A stretch of DNA of 64,000 bases. Origin: Streptomyces sp. Edi4. GTDB lineage: Bacteria; Actinomycetota; Actinomycetes; Streptomycetales; Streptomycetaceae. A model generated the notes under the pieces. It was not told the DNA's origin and ran no database searches. It worked only from the letters and a program-made list of their open reading frames with translations. Made by a program: the position numbers and the translations under genes. Below, piece by piece: positions 17,942 through 25,347 of the stretch. How positions within the stretch are numbered: the first letter of the stretch is position 1; every line of letters begins with the position of its first letter. The stretch is taken from NCBI RefSeq assembly GCF_040253615.1, contig NZ_JBEJGY010000004.1, forward strand, positions 3,658,001-3,722,000, read 5' to 3'.

Positions 17942-18240
17942 GACTCACCCCCGATCAGCGCCCGGAGCCGTTCCCAGCCCGATTCGCGCACACATCCCGT
18001 CTCGCTCCACCGCACCGCGGGCACCGCCACGACCACACCGGACGCGTTCCGTTCCAGGACGCGCACCTCCGCGATCCGGCGCCGGCCCGCCCGGTCGCGT
18101 ACGAGATGGACCACCACCGACAGAGCGGCCGCCAACTGGCTGTGCAGCGCGGCACGGTCGAGCCCGGCCGCGGTGCCCAGCGCTTCGAGACGGGCCGGAA
18201 CATCGGCCGCGGAATTGGCATGGACTGTCCCGATCCCCCC
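17938..18240 (-). pseudogene. tadA: tadA (cpaF) C-terminal fragment, severed by element insertion
   Basis: In-frame continuation of the secretion ATPase: GIGTVHANSAADVPARLEAL (the TVHANS histidine box) then RVLERNASGVVVAV at the end. It encodes about 100 residues with no start or ribosome site of its own. The upstream part lies at 27076-28029, beyond the element. The break follows the residues NTGHEGG, between Walker B and the His box, so neither half can form an active hexameric ATPase. Confidence 0.92.
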
Positions 18241-18258
18241 CGAGTGCCCTCCCTAACC
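18220..18258 (+). other. attL: tadA/element junction at the integrase end
   Basis: tadA sequence ends in GATCCCCCC; the element begins at the shared CC (18239-18240) followed by half-site CGAGTGCCCTCCCTAACC (18241-18258). That half-site is the imperfect inverse of the one at 27074-27091. The integrase gene begins 40 bp further in, as expected. Confidence 0.88.
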
Positions 18259-18298
18259 CTCCATGGGTTCAGGGAACCGGCGCGCTCTAGGGACTCCC

Positions 18299-19891
18299 AT
18301 GCAACAGCCCACCTGCGTGATCTATGACCGCCTGTCCCGCCTCTTCGCCGAGGAAGCCCCCGACCACCGCATTGCCGCGTGTCGTGCGTACGCCGAACAG
18401 CGTGGTTGGAAGGTGGTGCACGTCGCCACTGACACGAACGTCAGCGGAGCAAGCAAGCTCGAAGACCGGCCCGGTATGCGAGAAGTGCTCTCTTGGCTTC
18501 CGCGAGTTGACTACGTCATTGCCGCGAAGCTGGATCGTTATGCGCGAAGCGTTCTGGAATTCCAACGGCTTCTCGATGCTGCGAAATCGACCCGAACGAC
18601 GGTCATCACAGCGGATGGCGTTGTAAGCCCGGAAAACGCAAGCATCATCATCAACGTTCTTGCTGCTTTCGCAGAGTACGAGCGAGACATGATTACGGCG
18701 CGAATCACGGACAGCAAGAAGCACTTCCGTTCACGTGGCAACCACCTGGGTGGACTCGCCCCTTACGGATACGCGGTCACCGGTCCAATCAATGACAAGC
18801 GCTGGATCATTGACGAAACTGCCGCTGCGGTTCTCCGCGACTGTGCCGACAAGCTCATCAACCACGGCGCAACGCTCACGGGCCTTGCGCGCGAACTGAA
18901 TGAGCGTGGAATCCTTCCCCCTGCGGATCACGCACGACAGCGAGACGGACGCAAACTAGCCCACGAGCACGAGGGACGCGGCGGACGTAAGAAGGAACCC
19001 CAGCGTTGGTACACCACGACCTTGCGGGATGTTCTTTACACGCCTGCCCTTCGCGGCTGGCTGGTGCAGTCTGTACCTGGCAAGAAGCGCGGAGCGATCC
19101 ATAACCAACCCGTCCTTGACGCAGAAGGGCGGCCCATTTCAACTGGGCCCGAAATCCTCAATGGTGAAACCTGGGCAGCAGTACGCGCAATCATTGACGG
19201 TAAGTCCAAGGGGCGCGGAGTGGAGCGCAGCGGCAAGGCTCTTCTGCTACACGTCGCGCTGTGCTCCGAATGCGACGGGCCCCTTTACCGGCAGCGCCGT
19301 GAAGTCAGCGGCAAGGATTACAGCACGTACGTATGCCGAGCCGGGGTCGGTAAGCAGGGAATTCACCGCCCCAACGTCATCACGGCGCACTACCTTGATG
19401 AACTCGTTTCCGCCGACTACTTGAAGCGCTTCGGCTCATTCACGCTCATGCGCTGGATGGAGCCTGACGGCAGCGCCGTACTACAACTCTCCGAAGTGAC
19501 AACGCAGATTGAACGCCTTGCCGGGAATCTGTCACAACTCGACCCGAACGGAACGGCAGCGCGGGTAGCCATTACGCAAATTGCCGCCCTGGAAAACCGG
19601 CAAGCTGAATTGCGCGCGGAAGCCGACCACTCCGAAGGCCGCTGGGTAGACGCCGGGGGCACCGTGGCGGACGAATGGCAGCGACGCACTGATGAAGGCC
19701 GACGGAGCCTGTTGGCTGACCTGGGGGCGCGCGTTACGGTCCGGCCCGCAACGCCCGGAGCGCCGCGACGGTTCGACCCGTCACGAGTGTCGGTTGAGTT
19801 CGAAGGCCCGGCATGGTTCCGCGACGATCCGGCGGCAGCGGAACTTGCCGCTCTCGCCAACGTTGAGAGAGAACACCAGAAAGCTTCGTAA
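18299..19891 (+). CDS. int: Large serine recombinase (integrase)
   Basis: 530 aa. The N-terminal resolvase domain carries the catalytic Ser in IYDRLSRLF (about residue 13), with AKLDRYARSVLEF and an AAFAEYERDMITARI helix. The recombinase domain (GGLAPYGYAV onward) follows. A zinc ribbon (CSECDGPLY and YVCRAGVGKQGIHRP, with His replacing the usual last Cys) and a C-terminal coiled coil complete the large-serine-integrase layout. It catalyses attP x attB recombination; excision would need a directionality factor that I could not identify. Start ATG 18299 is chosen for the domain start; an upstream ATG at 18263 is in frame. It lies 40 bp inside attL. Confidence 0.94.
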   Translation: MQQPTCVIYDRLSRLFAEEAPDHRIAACRAYAEQRGWKVVHVATDTNVSGASKLEDRPGMREVLSWLPRVDYVIAAKLDRYARSVLEFQRLLDAAKSTRTTVITADGVVSPENASIIINVLAAFAEYERDMITARITDSKKHFRSRGNHLGGLAPYGYAVTGPINDKRWIIDETAAAVLRDCADKLINHGATLTGLARELNERGILPPADHARQRDGRKLAHEHEGRGGRKKEPQRWYTTTLRDVLYTPALRGWLVQSVPGKKRGAIHNQPVLDAEGRPISTGPEILNGETWAAVRAIIDGKSKGRGVERSGKALLLHVALCSECDGPLYRQRREVSGKDYSTYVCRAGVGKQGIHRPNVITAHYLDELVSADYLKRFGSFTLMRWMEPDGSAVLQLSEVTTQIERLAGNLSQLDPNGTAARVAITQIAALENRQAELRAEADHSEGRWVDAGGTVADEWQRRTDEGRRSLLADLGARVTVRPATPGAPRRFDPSRVSVEFEGPAWFRDDPAAAELAALANVEREHQKAS

Positions 19892-19910
19892 GCCCGCCTG
19901 AACGCCGCTG

Positions 19911-19948
19911 ACGGCCCGCCACTGGATTCCCCCCGCTGGCGGGCCGTT
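19911..19948 (+). terminator. Hairpin terminator after the integrase
   Basis: ACGGCCCGCCA (19911-19921) pairs perfectly with TGGCGGGCCGT (19937-19947), starting 19 bp after the integrase stop. Confidence 0.75.
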
Positions 19949-20033
19949 CGCGTGCCTGCGGGGCACAGAGGGGCGCTGAGTCGTAGATACCAGAGCCCCC
20001 GCCCCTGCGGAACGGCGTTTCAACCAGCGCAGT

Positions 20034-20125
20034 GCGGTGGAACGGTGGTTCTTACCTTGTTTTCGATATCCCTTGAGAAAGTCACAAGGAAAACAGAAAC
20101 AACCCTCAAACCACCGTTTCACCGC
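20034..20125. repeat. Nested inverted repeat enclosing an AT-rich 58-bp centre
   Basis: 17-bp arms at 20034-20050 (GCGGTGGAACGGTGGTT) and 20109-20125 match 16/17. The centre is AT-rich for this genome and contains a second pair, TGTTTTC and GGAAAACA. No gene covers it. It could be a promoter/operator array, an origin-like site or a packaging site; the sequence does not decide. Confidence 0.6.
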
Positions 20126-20199
20126 AGCAAGCCCAGTCAGCGCCACCACGCGAAGTTCAGGCAACCCTTGCGCTCTAGTAATTGCGGGATGGAAGCGCG

Positions 20200-20244
20200 G
20201 GGCGACCGGCCAGCCGTTGAGGAGAACTCCGGTGCCGGTCGCCC
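20200..20244 (+). other. Stable 11-bp hairpin in non-coding region (possible small RNA)
   Basis: GGGCGACCGGC (20200-20210) and GCCGGTCGCCC (20234-20244) pair perfectly around a 23-nt loop holding GGAGAACTCC. With the terminator at 20287-20346 it would make a compact structured transcript of about 150 nt. No convincing ORF is present. Confidence 0.45.
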
Positions 20245-20286
20245 GCGCAACTCCCAAGAACGCATGGCAGTGCGTTCCCCTGATTC

Positions 20287-20346
20287 AAAGCCCGGATTCC
20301 TTGCTGAGCGACCGCTGCCACGGTTGAGCAAGGAATCCGGGCTTTT
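20287..20346 (+). terminator. Strong terminator with perfect 19-bp stem
   Basis: AAAGCCCGGATTCCTTGCT (20287-20305) pairs perfectly with AGCAAGGAATCCGGGCTTT (20327-20345), followed by T. It stands upstream of the capsid gene with no protein gene immediately before it, so it ends an RNA or insulates the capsid promoter. Confidence 0.8.
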
Positions 20347-20354
20347 CTCATACC

Positions 20355-20382
20355 CATCACCGACTCACGTGAGTCGGTGATG
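20355..20382. promoter_or_regulatory. Perfect 28-bp palindrome upstream of the capsid gene (operator candidate)
   Basis: CATCACCGACTCAC followed directly by its exact reverse complement, 26 bp before the capsid-gene ATG. Without a loop it suits dimeric repressor binding better than a terminator. The element's own XRE regulator or a helper-phage regulator are possible ligands. Confidence 0.6.
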
Positions 20383-20408
20383 ATCTTCATTCTAACTAGG
20401 GGGCACCC

Positions 20409-21860
20409 ATGCATAGCGCCACCGAGACACGCGCACTCGTACGCGCCCTATCAGCGCGAAGCTTGGGCGCGACCCTCACGATTCGCGGTTACGGCATCGT
20501 ATTCAATTCTCCATCTGCGCCGTTGGGGAATCCGCCGTTCATTGAGCAGATCAGCCCCGCTGCCTGGTCACCAGAACATGATGCGACGGACGTTCTGTGT
20601 ACGTTCGACCATGACACAAGGAATTACCTGGGTCGCCGTTCCTCGGGGACGCTACGGCTTGGCGCTGACCAGACCGGCATTTGGTTTGAATGCGACCTGC
20701 CCGATACCGCTGCCGGGCGGGACGTGTTCGCCCTGGTTCAGCGTGGCGACATCCCAGGTTGCTCGTTCACGTTCCGTGCCGACGATGACGAATGGTCGAA
20801 AGCTCCGGACGGAACACCCCTGCGGACTGTCACGCGAATGCGCGTGCTCGAACTGGGACCCGTCCTCAATCCCGCCTATCCCGACACCAGCGTTGCCGTG
20901 CGCTCCATGCGTAACGCAGGAATTTCCCGCGCTGCCTTCACCGCCGAAAAGAGTGATTCCATGACCGACACTTTCCCGACCGGCGCGATTGGCATTATCA
21001 CCGATGATGACGCCAAGCGTTCCCGTGATGATGTCAAGCTCTTTGGTCGGGCTCTTTCTGAGCTGCGGGACGGCGATTGGATCAAGGCAGAGGCAACGGC
21101 ATATGCGCCGGAAATCCTCGTTGCTGCGGGCAAGGGATCAAAGCTCATTGACAAGGTTACCTCTTTCCCATTCAATCGCCAGCGCGGCTATGTGCCGATC
21201 GCTCCCAGGGTGACGGCCGTTATCCAGCCGCGAAATGAGGCGGCAACCTTCATTCAAAACGAGGTTACGGCCCCGGATTTTGCGGCGGTCAAGGTGTCGG
21301 CCATGGTGAGCATTGACAAAGACACCCTTGTCGATATCCCTCCGACTGAGGCGGCTACGAATACCGCTCTTGCTGCCGCAATTGGTCAGCGGATGGATCA
21401 CGTACTCATCAATGGTGGGACAGACGGCGACGTGACCGTTACCGGAATGCTCGCGGACGGGAAGGCCACCACCGTTACGGCGATCGACTTTGACTCGCTG
21501 GCCGATGCCATTGCCCGAATCGAGGATTCCGGCGGCGTGGCGACTGCGATTATCGGTCGTCCTACCGATATTGCCGGGGTCAAGAAGAAGGTGGACGGCA
21601 ACAAGCTGGACAAGCTCCCTGAACTGATCAGCATTCCTGATCTGGCGGACGGCACAGTTGGCATTCCTGCCGGTACGGTCCTGGTCGCTGATCTCTCCTC
21701 CGTCGCCGTGGCACTGCGAAAGAACCTTGAGATATTCAAGACTGAGACAGCGCCGGAAGCCTTTGAACGGGACCGCGCTTTCATTGCGGGTCGTTCCCGC
21801 ATTTCCTCTGTCACCTTGGCTGACGCTGCCCGTGTTCAGGTCCTCAAGGTCGGCAAGTAG
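20409..21860 (+). CDS. HK97-type prohead protease fused to major capsid protein
   Basis: 483 aa. Residues 1-170 match the prohead protease fold: DHDTRNYLGRRSSGTLRLG holds the catalytic His region and RGDIPGCSFTFRADD the catalytic Ser. A linker then runs into an HK97-fold capsid protein from about residue 185 (MTDTFPTGAIG), with TSFPFNRQRGYVPIAPRVTA, RMDHVLINGGTDG and the C-terminal PEAFERDRAFIAGRSRI. An internal ATG at 20961 could also give a separate capsid product. Fusions of this kind are known in phages. Start ATG 20409 has AGGGGGC upstream. No portal, scaffold or tail gene accompanies it. Confidence 0.88.
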   Translation: MHSATETRALVRALSARSLGATLTIRGYGIVFNSPSAPLGNPPFIEQISPAAWSPEHDATDVLCTFDHDTRNYLGRRSSGTLRLGADQTGIWFECDLPDTAAGRDVFALVQRGDIPGCSFTFRADDDEWSKAPDGTPLRTVTRMRVLELGPVLNPAYPDTSVAVRSMRNAGISRAAFTAEKSDSMTDTFPTGAIGIITDDDAKRSRDDVKLFGRALSELRDGDWIKAEATAYAPEILVAAGKGSKLIDKVTSFPFNRQRGYVPIAPRVTAVIQPRNEAATFIQNEVTAPDFAAVKVSAMVSIDKDTLVDIPPTEAATNTALAAAIGQRMDHVLINGGTDGDVTVTGMLADGKATTVTAIDFDSLADAIARIEDSGGVATAIIGRPTDIAGVKKKVDGNKLDKLPELISIPDLADGTVGIPAGTVLVADLSSVAVALRKNLEIFKTETAPEAFERDRAFIAGRSRISSVTLADAARVQVLKVGK

Positions 21861-22186
21861 TGGCCTGTCAGTGCGCATCATGTTCGCGTCTACGTCGGGA
21901 AGAGGCGGAATCCCGCAGGGAACGGGAATCCAGCTTCTTGGAGCGCGTGGCCGACAAGGCGACGGCTGCGGGCTTTCCCGGACTTCTGCCCTGTCTCGTT
22001 GGCGAGTGCCGCACTGGTGACGCCATCCGGTATCACGCGCCGGAAGATGTGGACGTTGTGGACCCGCAATTGGTCCGCGAACGGTGCGGCGTGAGGATTC
22101 CGACCGCTAAGAAGTCGGGCCTATCCATTGCGTGCAAGGAGTGCCAAAGCGCACTTCACTGGGCGGGGGTGTTCCTGGTTGATTAG
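21860..22186 (+). CDS. Cysteine-rich small protein after the capsid gene
   Basis: 108 aa, GTG start sharing one base with the capsid stop (TAGTG), so probably translationally coupled. Eight cysteines: CQCASC near the N-terminus, then LLPCLVGEC, RERCGV and ACKEC, suggesting zinc binding. The middle is charged and helical (RLRREEAESRRERESSFLER). I do not recognise a family. Position suggests a head-associated or accessory role. Confidence 0.65.
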   Translation: MACQCASCSRLRREEAESRRERESSFLERVADKATAAGFPGLLPCLVGECRTGDAIRYHAPEDVDVVDPQLVRERCGVRIPTAKKSGLSIACKECQSALHWAGVFLVD

Positions 22187-22535
22187 CGACCGAACCCGTG
22201 AGCGACTGATTCGGTGGGCGGCGATCATCCGGCCCGTACCCGCTGAGCTTGAGCCCCTACTAGTCGAGACGGCAGCGCGCATGGCTGGTATAGGAAGGCG
22301 CGGGATACCTCTGCGGTGCGACTACTGCGACGGCAACGGGCCAGCGTCGGCAGTGGTGTTGGCTTGGGCGCTGCCCATTCGGTCGGGTGGGAAGCGCGAG
22401 CGTCACAACATTCGTATGGCGTGCGGCGGTTGCTGGCGAGAGATCGGCAGGCATGACGGCCTGAGCGTTCCTCACGGCGCTGCAATTGCTCGCAAGGCCA
22501 GTCCTCCTACGAGGGACGCAATCGCCTGCCTTTAG
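22179..22535 (+). CDS. Small zinc-ribbon-like protein of unknown function
   Basis: About 118 aa if it starts at TTG 22179, with GGGGGTG 6 nt upstream and an 8-bp overlap with the preceding gene. RCDYCDGNG and ACGGCWREIGRHDG form a CxxC...CxxC pair. This loosely recalls HNH-type zinc knuckles but lacks an obvious HNH catalytic motif. Unrecognised; probably belongs to the capsid gene cluster. Confidence 0.55.
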   Translation: MISDRTRERLIRWAAIIRPVPAELEPLLVETAARMAGIGRRGIPLRCDYCDGNGPASAVVLAWALPIRSGGKRERHNIRMACGGCWREIGRHDGLSVPHGAAIARKASPPTRDAIACL

Positions 22536-22671
22536 TGGTCACGGGGTGGGCGGGGCGCGTCGGAAGTTCCCGGCGCGTACCCGCTGGCGATCCCGGCCCA
22601 AGCTCGAAACCTCTCTGCGTAACAAACACGCCCTTCGCCGTTGTTCGTCTTCCCCGAAAGGAGGTAACCCC

Positions 22672-23103
22672 TTGAAGGTAACCACCTGCCAACACAAGCC
22701 GTGCGGAAAGCCGTTCGGCAAGAACGCCGACGCGAGACAGCGCTACTGCGGCGCTGCCTGTCGAGTCGCCGCGTCACGCGCCCGCAAGGCAACGGCACCG
22801 ATCGGCAGGCTTGCCACCGTGACGGCCCTGAGCGCCCCTGAGAGCGCCCCGGAACGGTTCGATGACGTACGGGCGCTCTGGGGCGCTCTGATACGCCAGG
22901 TGGCCGCTGACGGCTTCATGGTCATCGGTGCCAGCGGGCTTCCGGTCGCGCATCCGGCGCTGAGGTACTTCTCTGCGCTGCACTCTGCGATGCGCGACCT
23001 TGAGACGGGCACGGAGTCCGGCAGCGCGGAAAGCCCGCTCGAACAGATGCAGCGCCTTGCCCGGCAAGCTCTGGACGACTACGACGCGGAGCACACCACG
23101 TGA
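22672..23103 (+). CDS. Zinc-finger protein, possibly small-terminase (P27)-like
   Basis: 143 aa starting at TTG 22672, chosen for the perfect AAAGGAGGT 6 nt upstream. The N-terminus has a Cys cluster (TTCQHKPCGKPFG and RQRYCGAACRVAASRARK), a small basic zinc finger. The C-terminal half (FDDVRALWGALIRQVAADGF, LPVAHPALRYFSALHSAMRD, LARQALDDYDAEH) loosely recalls phage P27-family small terminase subunits, where a Pro-Ala-Leu segment precedes a helix. If so, it would select DNA for packaging. The assignment is tentative. Confidence 0.6.
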   Translation: MKVTTCQHKPCGKPFGKNADARQRYCGAACRVAASRARKATAPIGRLATVTALSAPESAPERFDDVRALWGALIRQVAADGFMVIGASGLPVAHPALRYFSALHSAMRDLETGTESGSAESPLEQMQRLARQALDDYDAEHTT

Positions 23104-23282
23104 TCGTTGAACACCCCGTGAGTCCCGAACTCGCCTCGCTGGCCTGCCGGTTGGGCGATACGACCGACCCGCCGACGCATCCCCTGTGGGTCCCGTTCGC
23201 GGCGCTCTTCGCGGCGGAGCTGGGTCGGGCTCCACTGCCTACGGACCTGTTCGCCTGCATGGTCTGCCCGTGCCACTTCTGA
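23100..23282 (+). CDS. 60-residue hypothetical protein, coupled to the preceding gene
   Basis: Starts GTG 23100 inside the previous stop (GTGA overlap). Acidic, Pro/Leu-rich, ending DLFACMVCPCHF with three cysteines. Last gene before a terminator at 23288. No family recognised. Confidence 0.55.
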   Translation: MIVEHPVSPELASLACRLGDTTDPPTHPLWVPFAALFAAELGRAPLPTDLFACMVCPCHF

Positions 23283-23287
23283 CCCCT

Positions 23288-23330
23288 GCCCGGTACCTAC
23301 TCGCATCGCTGCGGGTCGGTGCCGGGCTTT
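23288..23330 (+). terminator. Terminator of the capsid gene cluster
   Basis: GCCCGGTACC (23288-23297) and GGTGCCGGGC (23318-23327) pair 9/10 and are followed by TTT. Confidence 0.75.
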
Positions 23331-23456
23331 CTTGCGTTTCATAACGCTAAGTTGTGGACCAGTCGGCAAGGCGATGGATTGAGCCTGTAATGTCCATATT
23401 TCCTGGGGCCCAGCCGGCTGAAATGGCGGCTACGTTCCGTGATCGAGCCAATCGAA

Positions 23457-23495
23457 GAGCCCCGCCGCTCCGAAGGGGGTGGAGTGGCGGGGCTC
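23457..23495 (-). terminator. Terminator of the XRE/DUF397 operon
   Basis: GAGCCCCGCC (23457-23466) pairs perfectly with GGCGGGGCTC (23486-23495), 25 bp past the DUF397 stop on the minus strand. Confidence 0.7.
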
Positions 23496-23519
23496 AGGTC
23501 GGTGGCGCGGGTCGGCTGG

Positions 23520-23732
23520 TCAGCCGTGGGACTTGGCGAAGGCGACCAGTCCGGCGAAGCCTTCGCGGCTCAGGTTCAGGTGGGGCCCGTTCGGGTCCTT
23601 GGAGTCACGGACCAGGAACTCACCCGTGACGGCCGCGTACTCCGGGGCCCACTCGATGCACTGGCCGCCGTTTCCGTCGCTGTACGTGCTCTTGACCCAC
23701 TGGTCAGGCCGGGGGCCGTGCGTGTTGCTCAT
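23520..23732 (-). CDS. DUF397 domain protein
   Basis: 70 aa: WVKSTYSDGNGGQCIEWAP followed by VLVRDSKDPNGPHL-type residues and FAGLVAFAKSHG, the DUF397 pattern. ATG 23732 overlaps the upstream regulator stop by 4 bp. In streptomycetes DUF397 genes usually pair with XRE-DUF5753 regulators (the bldB/whiJ-like system), where the small partner modulates the DNA-binding protein. Confidence 0.9.
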   Translation of the reverse strand: MSNTHGPRPDQWVKSTYSDGNGGQCIEWAPEYAAVTGEFLVRDSKDPNGPHLNLSREGFAGLVAFAKSHG

Positions 23733-24559
23733 CTGTCGTACTCCTCCGCGATCTCACGAATCAGAGCCACGGACTCTTCGGGGTCACGTGCGGATGCCCG
23801 CAGACGCTCAAACGTTGCACGTCCGTGGTTCACCGATTGCGCGGAGTCCGTCACGTGCCCCTGCCCCATGGCCTCTGTGTACAGGACTGTTGCCCCGTCG
23901 TCTGGTGTAAGCAGCGTAAAGGGTGTACCTGACGCGGGGGCACCCGTCCGGGAGCGAAGAACTTGAAGCGTGACGTGGGGTTTTCCTGCGTCGGCGGCAA
24001 GCTGGCGGAGTTGGGTAGCCATGACGGCTCGACTCCCGACCACCGTGCGCAAGGTCGCTTCGTGAAGGATCACCCAGAGCAGAGGCGGCGCCTCCCGCTC
24101 CAAGACTTCACGCCGGGCCAACCGGGCTTCCACCCTGGTCTTGATCTGGTCGCCAGTCTCGTACGGGAAAGTCGCCCGGAACGTGGCCTCGGCGTACTCC
24201 CACGTCTGCAACATGCCCATGATCAGACCGTTGGAGTAGTCCTCAATCTGGCTGGCCTGCTTCTCCAAGTTGATGTACGGGACGAACCAGCCAGGGTGAC
24301 CGTTTTCGCTGATCCGGACGAGAAGCCGGGCGAAGTACCCCGAGGTGTTGAAGAAGCGGTCACAGCCTTCGGCGAAGGCTGGGGACGGCATGGCCTTGCC
24401 GTTCTTGACCTTGCTGACGTAGGGCTCTTTGTAGCCGGTGAAGTCGGCTAGTTCGCGCTGGCTAGCTTCCTTGTGGATCAGGGCTGCCTCTAGCTCCCGC
24501 CCGAACCACTCAAGGCCGTTGGCGGGCTCGCTGCGCTGATCGGGTGGCAGTTCGGTCAT
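23729..24559 (-). CDS. XRE-family regulator with DUF5753 domain
   Basis: 276 aa. The N-terminal helix-turn-helix (ASQRELADFTGYKEPYVSKV, residues about 34-53) is followed by DUF5753 with WFVPYINLEKQASQIEDYSN, the LIMGMLQTWEYAEA motif, ARLARREVLEREAPP and VTLQVLRSRTGAPASG. Partner of the DUF397 protein. ATG 24559 has GGGAG 8 nt upstream. It diverges from the small-gene cluster at 24687 and is the only DNA-binding regulator visible in the element, so it is the prime candidate for controlling that cluster, the capsid operon or the peptide cassette. Confidence 0.92.
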   Translation of the reverse strand: MTELPPDQRSEPANGLEWFGRELEAALIHKEASQRELADFTGYKEPYVSKVKNGKAMPSPAFAEGCDRFFNTSGYFARLLVRISENGHPGWFVPYINLEKQASQIEDYSNGLIMGMLQTWEYAEATFRATFPYETGDQIKTRVEARLARREVLEREAPPLLWVILHEATLRTVVGSRAVMATQLRQLAADAGKPHVTLQVLRSRTGAPASGTPFTLLTPDDGATVLYTEAMGQGHVTDSAQSVNHGRATFERLRASARDPEESVALIREIAEEYDR

Positions 24560-24686
24560 GTGTCCAACTCCCCACTCTTTCCAAATGCGTTGGAAAGGCT
24601 CCAGACCTTTTGAGCGTACGCCTGCCGGGTCACTGTGGGTGTAGTTCCGGTTGCACCGCACTACGACGGCACGAAGGACCCCAGCA

Positions 24687-24869
24687 ATGGACCAGGCACC
24701 GCAGACCCCCCAGCCCACGGACGAGGTGGACGAGCTGGCCGCGCTCATAGAGGCGGGTGGGTTCTGGCGGCTGGTTCCGGAGTGGGTACCGCGTACCGGC
24801 TACGCGTCGCCAACTCGGGGCGTTCTCAAGGATGTTGAGGCCGGACTACGAAGGCGGTTGGAACGGTGA
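24687..24869 (+). CDS. Small acidic protein, first gene of a four-gene overlapping cluster
   Basis: 60 aa beginning MDQAPQTPQPTDEVDELAAL, with GFWRLVPEWVPRTGYASPTRG in the second half. ATG 24687 has AAGGA 8 nt upstream. Its stop overlaps the next start by 4 bp. Divergent from the XRE regulator with only 127 bp between them. Function unknown. Confidence 0.65.
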   Translation: MDQAPQTPQPTDEVDELAALIEAGGFWRLVPEWVPRTGYASPTRGVLKDVEAGLRRRLER

Positions 24870-25066
24870 GCGCTCAGACCACGACGACGGCAGCGGCAGC
24901 GCTTCGCGGCCCCGACCTTGAGCCCGTACCCGTGGACGGCTGCGACGTGTGCGCGGCCCTTGCCCGGCAGCGCGAGACGGCCCGAACCATGGGAAGCCCC
25001 GTCACGGTCAGGAGCTGCAACGAGGAGATTGCGAACCACCCGCACCGAAGGGCCGACAGGGAATGA
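24866..25066 (+). CDS. Small CxxC protein, second gene of the cluster
   Basis: 66 aa. DGCDVCAALARQRETARTMG and SCNEEIANHPHRR give a CxxC plus a later Cys/His set that could bind zinc. GTG start overlaps the previous stop (GTGA), and its stop overlaps the next ATG (ATGA). Unassigned. Confidence 0.65.
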   Translation: MSAQTTTTAAAALRGPDLEPVPVDGCDVCAALARQRETARTMGSPVTVRSCNEEIANHPHRRADRE

Positions 25067-25347
25067 GGGCTAAGAACCCCGTCGCGAAGCCGCCACGAAG
25101 CGTGAAGCGTGAGCCTGCATTCCCTGGGCCGGAAGCAATCAAAGTCGGCATGGTCATCTTCGATCGCGACTATGAAATGCCCGGCACGGTCCGGGGTGTG
25201 GACGCACCTTTCATCGAAATGATTCGTCCGACTGGTCTCGCGTGGCGCGTCCATTACCGCAGGCTCCGCCCGGCGACTGAGTGGGAGCAACGGCAACTGG
25301 TAGCGGTCGGCAGGCTTCACAGGCAACGGAGGAAGGGCAGGGCATGA
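25063..25347 (+). CDS. Small basic protein, third gene of the cluster
   Basis: 94 aa with a Lys/Arg-rich head (RAKNPVAKPPRSVKREPAFP) and a compact beta-rich body (KVGMVIFDRDYEMPGTVRGV, WRVHYRRLRPATEWE) recalling small SH3-like barrels. Coupled by 4-bp overlaps on both sides. Possibly nucleic-acid binding, on charge only. Confidence 0.65.
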   Translation: MRAKNPVAKPPRSVKREPAFPGPEAIKVGMVIFDRDYEMPGTVRGVDAPFIEMIRPTGLAWRVHYRRLRPATEWEQRQLVAVGRLHRQRRKGRA

